This document shows positions 25,491-33,713 of a DNA stretch of 64,000 nucleotides, one piece after another. Under the pieces are notes generated by a model. The model worked only from the letters and a program-made list of their open reading frames with translations. It ran no database searches and was not told where the DNA came from. The DNA is taken from assembly GCF_004359525.2 (NCBI RefSeq), contig NZ_SCWC02000003.1:186001-250000 (forward strand). Reading direction: 5' to 3'. The stretch's first letter is position 1; every line of letters begins with the position of its first letter. The position numbers were made by a program, and so were the translations under genes. This stretch comes from Macrococcus equipercicus. GTDB taxonomy: Bacteria > Bacillota > Bacilli > Staphylococcales > Staphylococcaceae.

Positions 25491-26744
25491 ATGACAGTAA
25501 AGAGACTTCATATTTCCAATGACATACACGATCAGTTCGTGAAACAGCATCCAAATGGAGATCTGCTGCAGCTTTCTAAATGGGCGGAATCCAAGCGGCT
25601 GACAGGCTGGTACGCAAAACGCATCGCAGTCGGCCGTGATAACGAAGTGGCAGGCGTCGGCCAGCTGCTCTTCAAACGTGTGCCGAGACTGCCGTTTACG
25701 CTCTGCTACATATCCCGCGGCTTTGTCTGTGATTATAATGACAAAGAAGTGGTAGCAGCATTGACAAAGTTTGCGGTTGAAGTGGCACGTGCTGAACGCG
25801 CTTATGCGATTAAGATTGATCCGGACATCGAAGTGGAGAATGCGGGGAATCTTGTCGATTATATGGAATCACTCGGCTACCGCCATAAAGGGTTCGAAGA
25901 CGGGCTCAGCAAAAGCTATATTCAGCCGCGGATGACGATGATTACAGACATCGACCAGGATGACGAGGCACTCATTCAAAGTTTCGAGAAGAACAACCGC
26001 TCACGAGTGAAACTGAGCCAGAAAAAAGGAACAGAAGCGTATATCGCCGGCCGCGACGACTTAAAGACGTTCGCCGCTCTGATGAAAGAGACCGGTGAGC
26101 GGGATGGTTTTCTGACGCGTGACGTCTCGTACTTCGAAAATATTTATGATGCGCTGAATCCAGACGGCGATGCAGAGCTGTTTCTCGTCAAACTCATACC
26201 GGCCGCTGTCATCCCTAAACTGCAGGAAGAGTATGATGCGCTTGAAAGTAAAAAGCAGAAGCTTGAACAGAAGAAGGATCAGAAGAAAGCACAGAATCAG
26301 CTGAAAGATATCGCGCTGCAGCAGACGAAGCTGCAAAAACAGCTCGCTGAACTTGAACAGCTGAATGAAACAAATCCTGAAGGAAAAGTATTGTCGGGTG
26401 CGCTGCTGACATTCTCAGGGCATAAATCCTATTATTTATACGGCGCTTCAAGCAATGAATATCGGGATTATCTGCCGAATCACAACATGCAGATCAGTAT
26501 GATGCGCTATGCCCGTGAACGCGGAGCTAAAAGCTATGATTTCGGTGGGACAGACAACAATCCACCGCAAGGTTCAGAGCATTTCGGGCTCTGGCAGTTC
26601 AAGAAGATGTGGGGCACGCGTCTGAGTGAGAAAATCGGGGAATTTGACTATGTACTTAATCAGCCGGTCTATCGATTAATAGAACAAGTGAAGCCGCGGG
26701 TGACGAAGATGAAGCTGAAATTCACTAAAGGACGTAAAAAGTAG
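25491..26744 (+). CDS. femX: Lipid II:glycine glycyltransferase FemX (FmhB)
   Basis: Adds the first glycine from glycyl-tRNA to the lysine of lipid II, starting the interpeptide bridge of staphylococcal peptidoglycan; an essential cytosolic enzyme in S. aureus. The 417 residues show two GNAT-like lobes (HPNGDLLQLSKWAESKRLTG near 20-39; SYYLYGASSNEYRDYLPNH near the end) and a Lys/Gln-rich coiled-coil arm (about 247-290) with the tRNA-binding look of FemABX proteins. I recognise close similarity to S. aureus FmhB (421 residues) throughout. AAAGGAAG precedes the ATG. The proC-like gene follows after 7 bases. Confidence 0.95.
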   Translation: MTVKRLHISNDIHDQFVKQHPNGDLLQLSKWAESKRLTGWYAKRIAVGRDNEVAGVGQLLFKRVPRLPFTLCYISRGFVCDYNDKEVVAALTKFAVEVARAERAYAIKIDPDIEVENAGNLVDYMESLGYRHKGFEDGLSKSYIQPRMTMITDIDQDDEALIQSFEKNNRSRVKLSQKKGTEAYIAGRDDLKTFAALMKETGERDGFLTRDVSYFENIYDALNPDGDAELFLVKLIPAAVIPKLQEEYDALESKKQKLEQKKDQKKAQNQLKDIALQQTKLQKQLAELEQLNETNPEGKVLSGALLTFSGHKSYYLYGASSNEYRDYLPNHNMQISMMRYARERGAKSYDFGGTDNNPPQGSEHFGLWQFKKMWGTRLSEKIGEFDYVLNQPVYRLIEQVKPRVTKMKLKFTKGRKK

Positions 26745-26751
26745 GGATCAT

Positions 26752-27531
26752 ATGAGGATAGCGATAATTGGCGGCGGCAAAATGGTAACACAGATGGTAA
26801 AGGGCTGGAAAAATAGCGGGCTGGAACTCAGCGCATTTGGTCTATGGCTCAGAAATAAAGAGAAGCAGCAGCATTTTGTCGAAAAACACGGTGTAACAAG
26901 TATTGAAACACTTGAAGAACTTAAAGATTACGATGGTATCATGCTTGGCATTGTACCTGAAGCTTTTGTTGAAATCGCAGGACAGCTGCACCATTATTTA
27001 GTAGAGGATCATCTCATTATGTCCATTGCGGGCGGTGTGTCGATACAGGATATCGATGATATGTTTGACCATCATCAGAAAATTGTCCGGATGATGCCTA
27101 ACACACCTGTTGCAGTGAACGCCGGCGTAATTGCCATGAGTCATAATGACTATGTCAGCAGAGAAGAAATCCAAGAATTAACTGAAATCATGCAGCGGCT
27201 GGGTACAGTGAAGTGGATTGATGAATCGCTGATGCATATTATGCCTGCTATCGCGGCCTCATCACCGACATTTGTCTACATGATGATTGAAGCGATGGCC
27301 GACAATGCTGTCGCTGCTGGTCTGGGCCGGGAAACGGCTTATCAGCTGGCGAGCCAGATGGTCATTGGAGCAGGGAAGATGGTGCTGGAAAGCGGTAAGC
27401 ATCCTGCAGTCCTGAAAGATCAAGTGACGTCTCCAGGCGGTTCGACCATTCAAGGAGTGAAAAAACTAGAAGAAAAAGGCTTCAGAGATGCTATCTCAAA
27501 AGCCATGGATGAAATAACGAAATATAATTAA
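26752..27531 (+). CDS. Pyrroline-5-carboxylate reductase family protein
   Basis: An NAD(P)H-dependent reductase expected to convert pyrroline-5-carboxylate to proline. The 259-residue protein has a Rossmann motif GGGKMV at 7-12 (the usual G-x-G-x-M-G is altered at the last Gly), the VRMMPNTPVAVNAG block near 117-130 and the P-G-G-S-T-I-Q-G-V-K-K-L C-terminal signature. The altered dinucleotide loop leaves open a ComER-like or other imine reductase role. The ribosome site is weak (AGGGATC, close to the ATG), so translation may be coupled to femX. Its stop overlaps a convergent small gene through TTAA. Confidence 0.8.
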   Translation: MRIAIIGGGKMVTQMVKGWKNSGLELSAFGLWLRNKEKQQHFVEKHGVTSIETLEELKDYDGIMLGIVPEAFVEIAGQLHHYLVEDHLIMSIAGGVSIQDIDDMFDHHQKIVRMMPNTPVAVNAGVIAMSHNDYVSREEIQELTEIMQRLGTVKWIDESLMHIMPAIAASSPTFVYMMIEAMADNAVAAGLGRETAYQLASQMVIGAGKMVLESGKHPAVLKDQVTSPGGSTIQGVKKLEEKGFRDAISKAMDEITKYN

Positions 27532-27818
27532 TGTCTGAATTCCAGATAGAAATAAGGGTTCACAAAACTGATATAAAGAATGAAAAATAAATTAAGCATA
27601 CTGACGAGTATGAGCGTACTGGCCAGTACTTTGTAAGCCGTATTCTTTTCTTTGACGGGAAGTTTTGCAAAAAAATAAACAGTACCATTGATAACAGTGA
27701 TGATACAGAATAAAAACCAGAAATACGTAGTAAAGAAGATAATTCCACTATTAATGAAGTAACTTGTGGTTAAGACGATATGCATAATGATAAAAAGCAG
27801 CATGAGTACCTTTTGCAT
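27528..27818 (-). CDS. Small membrane protein, 96 residues, unknown function
   Basis: Three predicted helices (about 2-20, 26-50 and 63-86) with Phe- and Ile-rich faces and short polar ends. No family recognised. GGAGGGTG precedes the ATG. Like the 84-residue gene at 25153 it is convergent with a rightward enzyme gene and shares TTAA as a common stop, but the two proteins are not obviously homologous. Confidence 0.6.
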   Translation of the reverse strand: MQKVLMLLFIIMHIVLTTSYFINSGIIFFTTYFWFLFCIITVINGTVYFFAKLPVKEKNTAYKVLASTLILVSMLNLFFILYISFVNPYFYLEFRH

Positions 27819-27890
27819 ATAACACCCTCCTATTGCTATTCATTTTAATGGAAAATCATGAGTTTTAAAATATAAATCTGGAGGTAGCAC

Positions 27891-28751
27891 ATGAATATTG
27901 GATTTATTGGTACAGGAGTCATGGGCCGCAGTATGGCGGGTCATTTGAAAGGACATTCGCTGTTTGTCTACAACCGCACGAAAGAAAAAGCTGAATCACT
28001 GCTGACAGAAGGAGCGGTGTGGTGTGACAGTCCACAAGAAGTGGCTGCAGCATGTGACATTATTTTTACGATGCTTGGTTATCCACATGATGTCGAAGCC
28101 ATGTACTTAGGAGAAACAGGATTAATTCACCATGGCAGAGCAGGGCAGATCTTGATTGACTGCACGACGTCAAGTCCAGAACTTGCCGGTAAGATTGCTC
28201 GAGAAGCAGAAGACGCTGGTATCGCAGTTATAGATGCACCTGTCAGCGGCGGCGACGTCGGTGCTAAAAAAGGCACATTATCTGTGATGGTCGGGGGCGA
28301 TGAGCAGGCGTTCCTTAAAGTGAAGAATATCATTGATATGTTCAGCAGCAGCGTGCAGTACTTCGGTCCGGCCGGCAGCGGTCAGCACACGAAGATGGCC
28401 AATCAGATTGCGATTGCGTCCGGCATGATCGGCGTGGCAGAAAGTCTCTATTATGCTGAGCAGGCAGGACTTGATATTGAGCGGGTTCTTGAAACAATTT
28501 CTAAAGGTGCAGCGGGCAGCTGGTCGCTGTCAAACCTCGCACCTCGGATGCTGAACGGTGATTATCAGCCGGGATTTTATACGCATCACTTCCTGAAAGA
28601 TATGAAGATAGCGCTCGACGAGGCAGCAAAGCTGAATATCCAGCTGCCTGGCCTTGAACTTGCCTATCAGCTTTATGATGAGTTGACCCAAGAACAGAAA
28701 CAGACGACAGGAACGCATATTATTTTCGAGAAATATAGAGGTAATAATTAG
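27891..28751 (+). CDS. NAD(P)-dependent beta-hydroxyacid dehydrogenase family protein
   Basis: A 286-residue member of the 3-hydroxyisobutyrate/tartronate-semialdehyde reductase family. The Rossmann motif GTGVMG is at 7-12, the substrate loop DAPVSGGDVGAKKGTLS is near 117-133 and the catalytic Lys lies in GSGQHTKMANQ (about 163-173). Members oxidise or reduce small beta-hydroxyacids or glyoxylate-like aldehydes; which one is used here is unknown. TGGAGGTAG precedes the ATG. It stands alone between the proC region and the RND gene. Confidence 0.85.
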   Translation: MNIGFIGTGVMGRSMAGHLKGHSLFVYNRTKEKAESLLTEGAVWCDSPQEVAAACDIIFTMLGYPHDVEAMYLGETGLIHHGRAGQILIDCTTSSPELAGKIAREAEDAGIAVIDAPVSGGDVGAKKGTLSVMVGGDEQAFLKVKNIIDMFSSSVQYFGPAGSGQHTKMANQIAIASGMIGVAESLYYAEQAGLDIERVLETISKGAAGSWSLSNLAPRMLNGDYQPGFYTHHFLKDMKIALDEAAKLNIQLPGLELAYQLYDELTQEQKQTTGTHIIFEKYRGNN

Positions 28752-28808
28752 CAATATATAGTTATTTGGTCTATATTGTTAGTTGAGAATGAAAAATGGA
28801 GGAAGACA

Positions 28809-31800
28809 GTGATACAGAAAATTATAAATTTCTCGTTACATAATAAATTGGCGCTTTGGCTGATGACATTGATTCTTGCAGCGGCCGGAATTTATTCGGC
28901 AATGACGATGAAAATGGAAATGCTGCCTAGTATATCTTCACCGGTCATCACAGTAACGACGCCTTATCCAGGAGCGACGCCGGAAGCGGTGCTTGATAAC
29001 GTGACGGACCCAATCGAGAAGAAAGTGGCGAGTATGTCAGGTGTCGACAAAGTATCCAGCCAGTCGCTGCAGAATGCTTCAGCCATTACCCTCCAGTATG
29101 ATTTCGGTACTGATATGGATAAAGCGGAGAAAGATCTGCAGGAAGCTATAGGAAAAATAGATATGCCGGAAGAGGCGCAGAAGCCGACCATCGACCGTAT
29201 CTCTATGTATACTTTCCCGATTATCAGTTATTCTTTCTCTTCAGACAGTAACAATATCAAGGAACTGACAAAAGTCATTAAAGATGACCTTGTCCCTCAA
29301 ATTGAAGGAGTGGATGGTGTCAGCAGTGTCACTTTCTCAGGACAGGAAGTTCAGCAGATTGAGCTGCAGTTTGATGAAGCTGAACTTAAGAAAAAAGGAT
29401 TGACTGAAGACACGGTGCTGCAGTTCATTAAAGGCGCAACAACTGATGCACCGCTCGGCCTTTACACATTCGGTAATGACTTGAAGTCTATCGTCGTTAA
29501 CGGCCAGTTTACATCAGTCGATGCTTTGAAGTCACTGAAAATACCAATGACAGGTGCCTCTCAAGGTGCAGGACAAACAGCAGGCGCTCAAGCGCAGGCA
29601 AATCCGGCAGCTGGTGCGCAAAGCGCTAATCCTGCCGCAGCACAGATGAAGCTGCCGACAGTGGAATTAGGTGATATTGCAAAGATTAAAAATGTGGCAA
29701 GCCGCGATTCAATTTCTAAAACAAACGGTAAAGATTCATTGAGTATTCAAGTTGTTAAATCAGACAATGCTAATACTGTGAAACTTGCTAATGATGTGAA
29801 AGACATCGTTAATAAGTTCGGTAAAGAGAATAAAGATATTAATGCTCTGCTGATGATGGACCAGGCTAAACCGATTGAAGATTCTGTGAGAACAATGGTG
29901 GAAAAAGCACTGATTGGTGCCTTGTTCGCAGTTATCATGATCTTGATCTTCCTGCGTAATATACGTTCGACGTTTATCGCCGTTGTCTCTATTCCAATGT
30001 CTATTCTTATTGCACTGCTTATTTTAAAGCAGCTGAATGTCACATTGAATATTATGACGCTCGGCGCAATGACGGTTGCGATCGGCCGGGTCATTGATGA
30101 CTCGATTGTTGTTATAGAAAATATTTTCCGTCGGATGTCACTGAAGAACGAACGCTTGAGCGGCTCAGCTCTTATCGCCGATGCGACGCGTGAGATGTTC
30201 ATTCCGATCATGTCGTCCACACTTGTGACGATTGCCGTGTTCCTGCCGCTTGGACTTGTATCAGGTTCAATCGGGGAGTTATTCAGACCGTTCGCATTGA
30301 CTGTTGTGTTCGCCTTACTCGCATCACTCTTAATTGCGATCACAATCGTACCGATGCTCGGCCATATTTTCTTCAGAAATGGCATTAAAGGCCATCATGA
30401 TGAAAAGCCCGGTGCTATCGCCGGCTTCTACCGCCGCATTCTCGACTGGTCATTAAGACATAAATGGATTGTCGGCTTACTCAGCATATTATTACTGGTC
30501 GGTAGTTTAATGTTAATGCCTTTTGTCGGCACATCATTCATTTCAACAGGTGAAGATAAGCTGCTCGCGCTTACTTATAAGCCGCAGCCGGGAGAGACAG
30601 AAGATGAAGTTGTCAAGCATGCTGAGACAGTACAGCATTACTTATCGAACAAGAAATATGTTGAAAACGTCCAGTTCTCCGTCGGTGGTAAAAATCCATT
30701 CAGCCCGATTGCGTCAAACGACATGGCAATGATGGTTGAATATAACAAAAACACGCCGAACTGGGATGATGAAGCAGAAAAAGTACTGGATAAGCTCGCA
30801 ACTTACAACTATCCAGGTTCTTGGAAAAATCAGGACTTCGCTACAGGCGGCGCTTCTAATAGTGTGTCTGTGTCGGTTGTCGGACCTTCCACCGATGCCA
30901 TTCGTTCGACAGTCGACAAAGTAGAAAAAGCAATGAAAGACGAAAAAGCATTATCCAATGTGGATTCTTCGTTATCAGCAAGCTATGATGAATATACGCT
31001 GAAAGTTGACCACGACAAATTGTCTGAACTCGGCCTGACAGCCGGTCAAGTAGCAATGACACTTAATCAGCGTTCACCTGATACAGTCGTCACTAAAGTA
31101 GGACAAGGCGGAAAATCAACTGAAGTTGTTCTGACGAAAGCGGAGCAGAACAACTGGACGAAACAAAAGCTTGAAGATACTAAAATCACTTCGCCGCTTG
31201 GCCGCGACGTGAAACTGAGCGACATTGTCAAGATTGAAGAAGGTAAATCATCAGATACAATCACTCGTGAAGATGGTGACGTCTCAGCTACTGTCGACAG
31301 CAAAATTAAAGCAGACGATGTCGGTAAAACGACAGCGGACGTGCAACAGGCAATCGACAAAATCGATACACCGAGCAACGTCTCTATCCATGTCGGCGGT
31401 ACAAATCAAGATATCGGCGAAAGTTTCTCTCAGTTAGGTATTGCGATGCTTGCCGCTATCGGTATTGTTTATTTGATTCTTGTACTGACGTTTAAAGGTG
31501 GTCTGGCACCACTTGCTATTTTGTTCTCACTACCGTTTACGGTTATTGGTGTCATCATCGGTCTGCTTCTTGCCAAAGAAACATTGTCCGTTCCATCGAT
31601 GATCGGGGTGCTCATGCTGATTGGTATAGTTGTCACCAACGCCATCGTATTGATTGACCGCGTCATTCATATGGAGAACAGTGGATTATCAACACGTGAC
31701 GCACTGCTTGAAGCGGCGTCGACTCGTGTCAGACCGATCTTGATGACTGCGCTGGCAACAATCGGGGCGTTATCACCGCTGTTATTCGGCGGCGACGGCT

Positions 31801-31955
31801 CAGTGTTAATTTCAAAAGCGCTCGGCGTCACTGTTATCGGTGGTCTTGTATCATCTACACTGCTGACATTGATTGTCGTGCCGGTGGTCTATGAAATGCT
31901 TATGGCCATAAAAAACCGCAAAAAAAGAAAACAGACAATCACTGAAACACGCTAA
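28809..31955 (+). CDS. RND-family (AcrB/SwrC-like) efflux transporter
   Basis: A proton-driven exporter of 1048 residues in the cytoplasmic membrane. It has the RND plan: helix 1 (about 14-30), a large extracytoplasmic loop, a six-helix block with the proton-relay pair D430-D431 in GRVIDDSIVVIENIF, a second loop, and a second helix block. There is no neighbouring adaptor or outer-membrane gene, as expected for Gram-positive HAE1/SwrC-type pumps. The first loop has a low-complexity Ala/Gln/Gly/Asn segment (about 249-282). The frame opens at 28776 but the GTG at 28809, with TGGAGGAAG upstream, gives the standard N-terminus. A similar gene lies near fmhB in S. aureus as I recall. Substrates are unknown. 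Confidence 0.9.
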   Translation: MIQKIINFSLHNKLALWLMTLILAAAGIYSAMTMKMEMLPSISSPVITVTTPYPGATPEAVLDNVTDPIEKKVASMSGVDKVSSQSLQNASAITLQYDFGTDMDKAEKDLQEAIGKIDMPEEAQKPTIDRISMYTFPIISYSFSSDSNNIKELTKVIKDDLVPQIEGVDGVSSVTFSGQEVQQIELQFDEAELKKKGLTEDTVLQFIKGATTDAPLGLYTFGNDLKSIVVNGQFTSVDALKSLKIPMTGASQGAGQTAGAQAQANPAAGAQSANPAAAQMKLPTVELGDIAKIKNVASRDSISKTNGKDSLSIQVVKSDNANTVKLANDVKDIVNKFGKENKDINALLMMDQAKPIEDSVRTMVEKALIGALFAVIMILIFLRNIRSTFIAVVSIPMSILIALLILKQLNVTLNIMTLGAMTVAIGRVIDDSIVVIENIFRRMSLKNERLSGSALIADATREMFIPIMSSTLVTIAVFLPLGLVSGSIGELFRPFALTVVFALLASLLIAITIVPMLGHIFFRNGIKGHHDEKPGAIAGFYRRILDWSLRHKWIVGLLSILLLVGSLMLMPFVGTSFISTGEDKLLALTYKPQPGETEDEVVKHAETVQHYLSNKKYVENVQFSVGGKNPFSPIASNDMAMMVEYNKNTPNWDDEAEKVLDKLATYNYPGSWKNQDFATGGASNSVSVSVVGPSTDAIRSTVDKVEKAMKDEKALSNVDSSLSASYDEYTLKVDHDKLSELGLTAGQVAMTLNQRSPDTVVTKVGQGGKSTEVVLTKAEQNNWTKQKLEDTKITSPLGRDVKLSDIVKIEEGKSSDTITREDGDVSATVDSKIKADDVGKTTADVQQAIDKIDTPSNVSIHVGGTNQDIGESFSQLGIAMLAAIGIVYLILVLTFKGGLAPLAILFSLPFTVIGVIIGLLLAKETLSVPSMIGVLMLIGIVVTNAIVLIDRVIHMENSGLSTRDALLEAASTRVRPILMTALATIGALSPLLFGGDGSVLISKALGVTVIGGLVSSTLLTLIVVPVVYEMLMAIKNRKKRKQTITETR

Positions 31956-31961
31956 TTCATA

Positions 31962-31990
31962 TTGACGCGTGTGTCATATCATATTATAGT
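31962..31990 (+). promoter_or_regulatory. Promoter of the S-box transcript
   Basis: TTGACG (31962-31967), 17 bp, TATAGT (31985-31990). Transcription would start about ten bases ahead of the riboswitch. Confidence 0.75.
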
Positions 31991-32009
31991 GAAAGTCACC
32001 AATTGAATA

Positions 32010-32107
32010 TCTTATCCAGAGAGATGGAGGGACTTGGCCCGAAGAAATCTCAGCAGCAGGCTTCGGCACTGTGCTAAATCCAGCAAGCAGATGCTTGATA
32101 GATAAGT
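32010..32107 (+). promoter_or_regulatory. S-box (SAM-I) riboswitch aptamer
   Basis: CTTATC at the 5' side pairs with GATAAG at the 3' side (P1). Inside are the conserved AGAGATGGAGGGA and TGGCCCGAAGAAA cores and the expected P3 and P4 hairpins (AGGCTTCGGCACTGTGCT region; AGCAAGCAGATGCTT region). SAM binding favours the downstream terminator, so the gene is on when methionine/SAM is low. Confidence 0.95.
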
Positions 32108-32113
32108 GACCTA

Positions 32114-32144
32114 TGTCATCGCTATTAAGCGGTGACATTTTTTT
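32114..32144 (+). terminator. S-box expression-platform terminator
   Basis: TGTCATCGC pairs with GCGGTGACA (one T-G pair) around TATTAA, followed by seven Ts, seven bases after the aptamer. It ends 25 bases before the aminotransferase start. Confidence 0.9.
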
Positions 32145-32169
32145 ATATCATTGTATAAGGGGAATCAGC

Positions 32170-33327
32170 ATGACCTACACAAAAATTTTAAATGATATTC
32201 CAGACAGTTATTTCGGTAAGACCATGGGACGTAAACTTGAAATCGGCAGCAAGCCGCTGATTAATATGGCAGTCGGCATTCCGGATAAGCCGGCACCAGA
32301 TGAAGTGATCAAAGCGATGAGCGCAGCAGTGCAGAACCCGGAGAACAATAAATACGGGGTGTTCAGGGGGAAAGATACATTCAAGGAAGCCATCCAGAAG
32401 TTCTATCATGATGTCTATCATGTGACACTCGATAAAGACGAGGAAATATGCATTTTATATGGGACGAAGAACGGGCTTGTGCATTTGCCGTTATGTGTCA
32501 TAGAGCCGGGTGACGGTGTGCTGCTGCCGGACCCGGGCTATACGGATTATTTGGCGGGGGTCATACTGGCTCACGGTGAGCATTATACACTGCCGCTCTA
32601 TGAAGAAAAAAGCTATTTACCCGACTTTAATGATGTGCCGGCTGATCAGCTTAGCAGGACGAAGCTCATCTACTTGAACTATCCGAGCAATCCGACAGGC
32701 GCTGTAGCGACGCGTGAGTTTTTTGATGAGACGGTCAATCGTTTTAAACAGACAGAGACGAAGATTGTCCACGACTTCGCTTACGCGGCATTCGGTTTTG
32801 ATGCGAAAAACCCGAGTATCCTGCAGTCTCCCGGGGCTAAAGACATCGCCGTAGAAATTTATTCATTGTCTAAAGGCTTCAATATGTCAGGCTTCCGCGT
32901 CGGGTTTGCGGTCGGCAACAAAGAGATGATTGCTGCACTGAATAAATTCCAGGATCATACACAAGTAGGCATGTGGGGGGCGCTGCAGGATGCAAGTACT
33001 GCTGCCCTGAAGCTCGGCGAGTCGTTTACAGAAGTGCAGAACGATTTGTTCCGCAGGCGCCGTGACCGTGTGACCGCTCTTCTTGATCAACATCACATTC
33101 CATACAGTCCGCTTGCGGGAGGTATTTTCCTCTGGCTGAAGACACCTCGGGGTTATGATGGTGAGTCATTCGTCGACTACTTGCTGAAGGAACAGTCCAT
33201 GCTTGTCACACCGGGCATACCTTTTGGAGAGCGCGGCCGAAATTTCGTCCGTGTCTCTCTGGCGGTTGATGACAGCATTCTTGAGACGTTCCTTGAAAGG
33301 TTGATCGAAGAGAAATCATTGTACTGA
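32170..33327 (+). CDS. mtnE: PLP-dependent aminotransferase, MtnE-like
   Basis: A fold-type I aminotransferase of 385 residues with the PLP lysine K235 in SLSKGFNMSGFRVG, Asn in NYPSNPTGA and the terminal Arg region RVSLAV. Several segments (NPENNKYGVFRG, LPDPGYTDY, VHDFAYAAFGFD) closely follow B. subtilis MtnE, the methionine-salvage aminotransferase that converts keto-methylthiobutyrate to methionine. The S-box upstream strongly supports a methionine role, since mtnE is an S-box gene in Bacillus. No other salvage gene is nearby. The upstream open frame to 32113 overlaps the terminator; the ATG at 32170 with AAGGGG is chosen. MtnE rather than another class I aminotransferase is likely but unproven. 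Confidence 0.75.
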   Translation: MTYTKILNDIPDSYFGKTMGRKLEIGSKPLINMAVGIPDKPAPDEVIKAMSAAVQNPENNKYGVFRGKDTFKEAIQKFYHDVYHVTLDKDEEICILYGTKNGLVHLPLCVIEPGDGVLLPDPGYTDYLAGVILAHGEHYTLPLYEEKSYLPDFNDVPADQLSRTKLIYLNYPSNPTGAVATREFFDETVNRFKQTETKIVHDFAYAAFGFDAKNPSILQSPGAKDIAVEIYSLSKGFNMSGFRVGFAVGNKEMIAALNKFQDHTQVGMWGALQDASTAALKLGESFTEVQNDLFRRRRDRVTALLDQHHIPYSPLAGGIFLWLKTPRGYDGESFVDYLLKEQSMLVTPGIPFGERGRNFVRVSLAVDDSILETFLERLIEEKSLY

Positions 33328-33335
33328 TACATAAT

Positions 33336-33386
33336 AAAAACACCCCAAACGTTAGATTTTAGGTCCAACTTTGGGGTGCAGTTTTT
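33336..33386. terminator. Bidirectional terminator after the aminotransferase gene
   Basis: CACCCCAAA and TTTGGGGTG form a 9-bp stem around a 20-base loop, with A-rich and T-rich flanks. It serves this gene and the convergent small membrane gene. Confidence 0.8.
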
Positions 33387-33389
33387 AGC

Positions 33390-33713
33390 TTAAACGCTGT
33401 AGTTGAAAAATGATACACCGATGATCAGTACAGTCAGCATTAGTGTAAAGATATGAAGTATAAGCACGCCTTTTTGGTCATTAATGCGATGTTTAAAAGC
33501 AGTGATCTCTATGTTGATGACAAGTGCCAGCACTAACAGAAAGACCCACCATGATGTCGCTGTAATACCGACCAGCAGGCTGAAAGAAAATAACAGCAGG
33601 CCGATGCTGAGTATGATTCTTAAGATTCGGGTGAGTGGAATGCTGTACTGATAAATGCTCAAATAGGAGACGAGCAAATAAATGAGCAGGTAAAGCGTAA
33701 GTAAGAATATCAT
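33390..33713 (-). CDS. Small membrane protein in the MFS operon, 107 residues
   Basis: Four predicted helices (about 2-18, 27-44, 48-66 and 85-104) with the polar stretch KHRINDQKG between the third and fourth. Family not recognised. Its ATG overlaps the MFS stop (ATGA), so it is translationally coupled to that exporter as the third gene of a leftward operon. A role in exporter function is possible but only by position. Confidence 0.65.
   Translation of the reverse strand: MIFLLTLYLLIYLLVSYLSIYQYSIPLTRILRIILSIGLLLFSFSLLVGITATSWWVFLLVLALVINIEITAFKHRINDQKGVLILHIFTLMLTVLIIGVSFFNYSV

Noticed and set aside
29747-30385. 212-codon ORF on the minus strand inside the RND gene
   Set aside because: It is the mirror of a well-conserved membrane protein; no ribosome site or family resemblance was seen.
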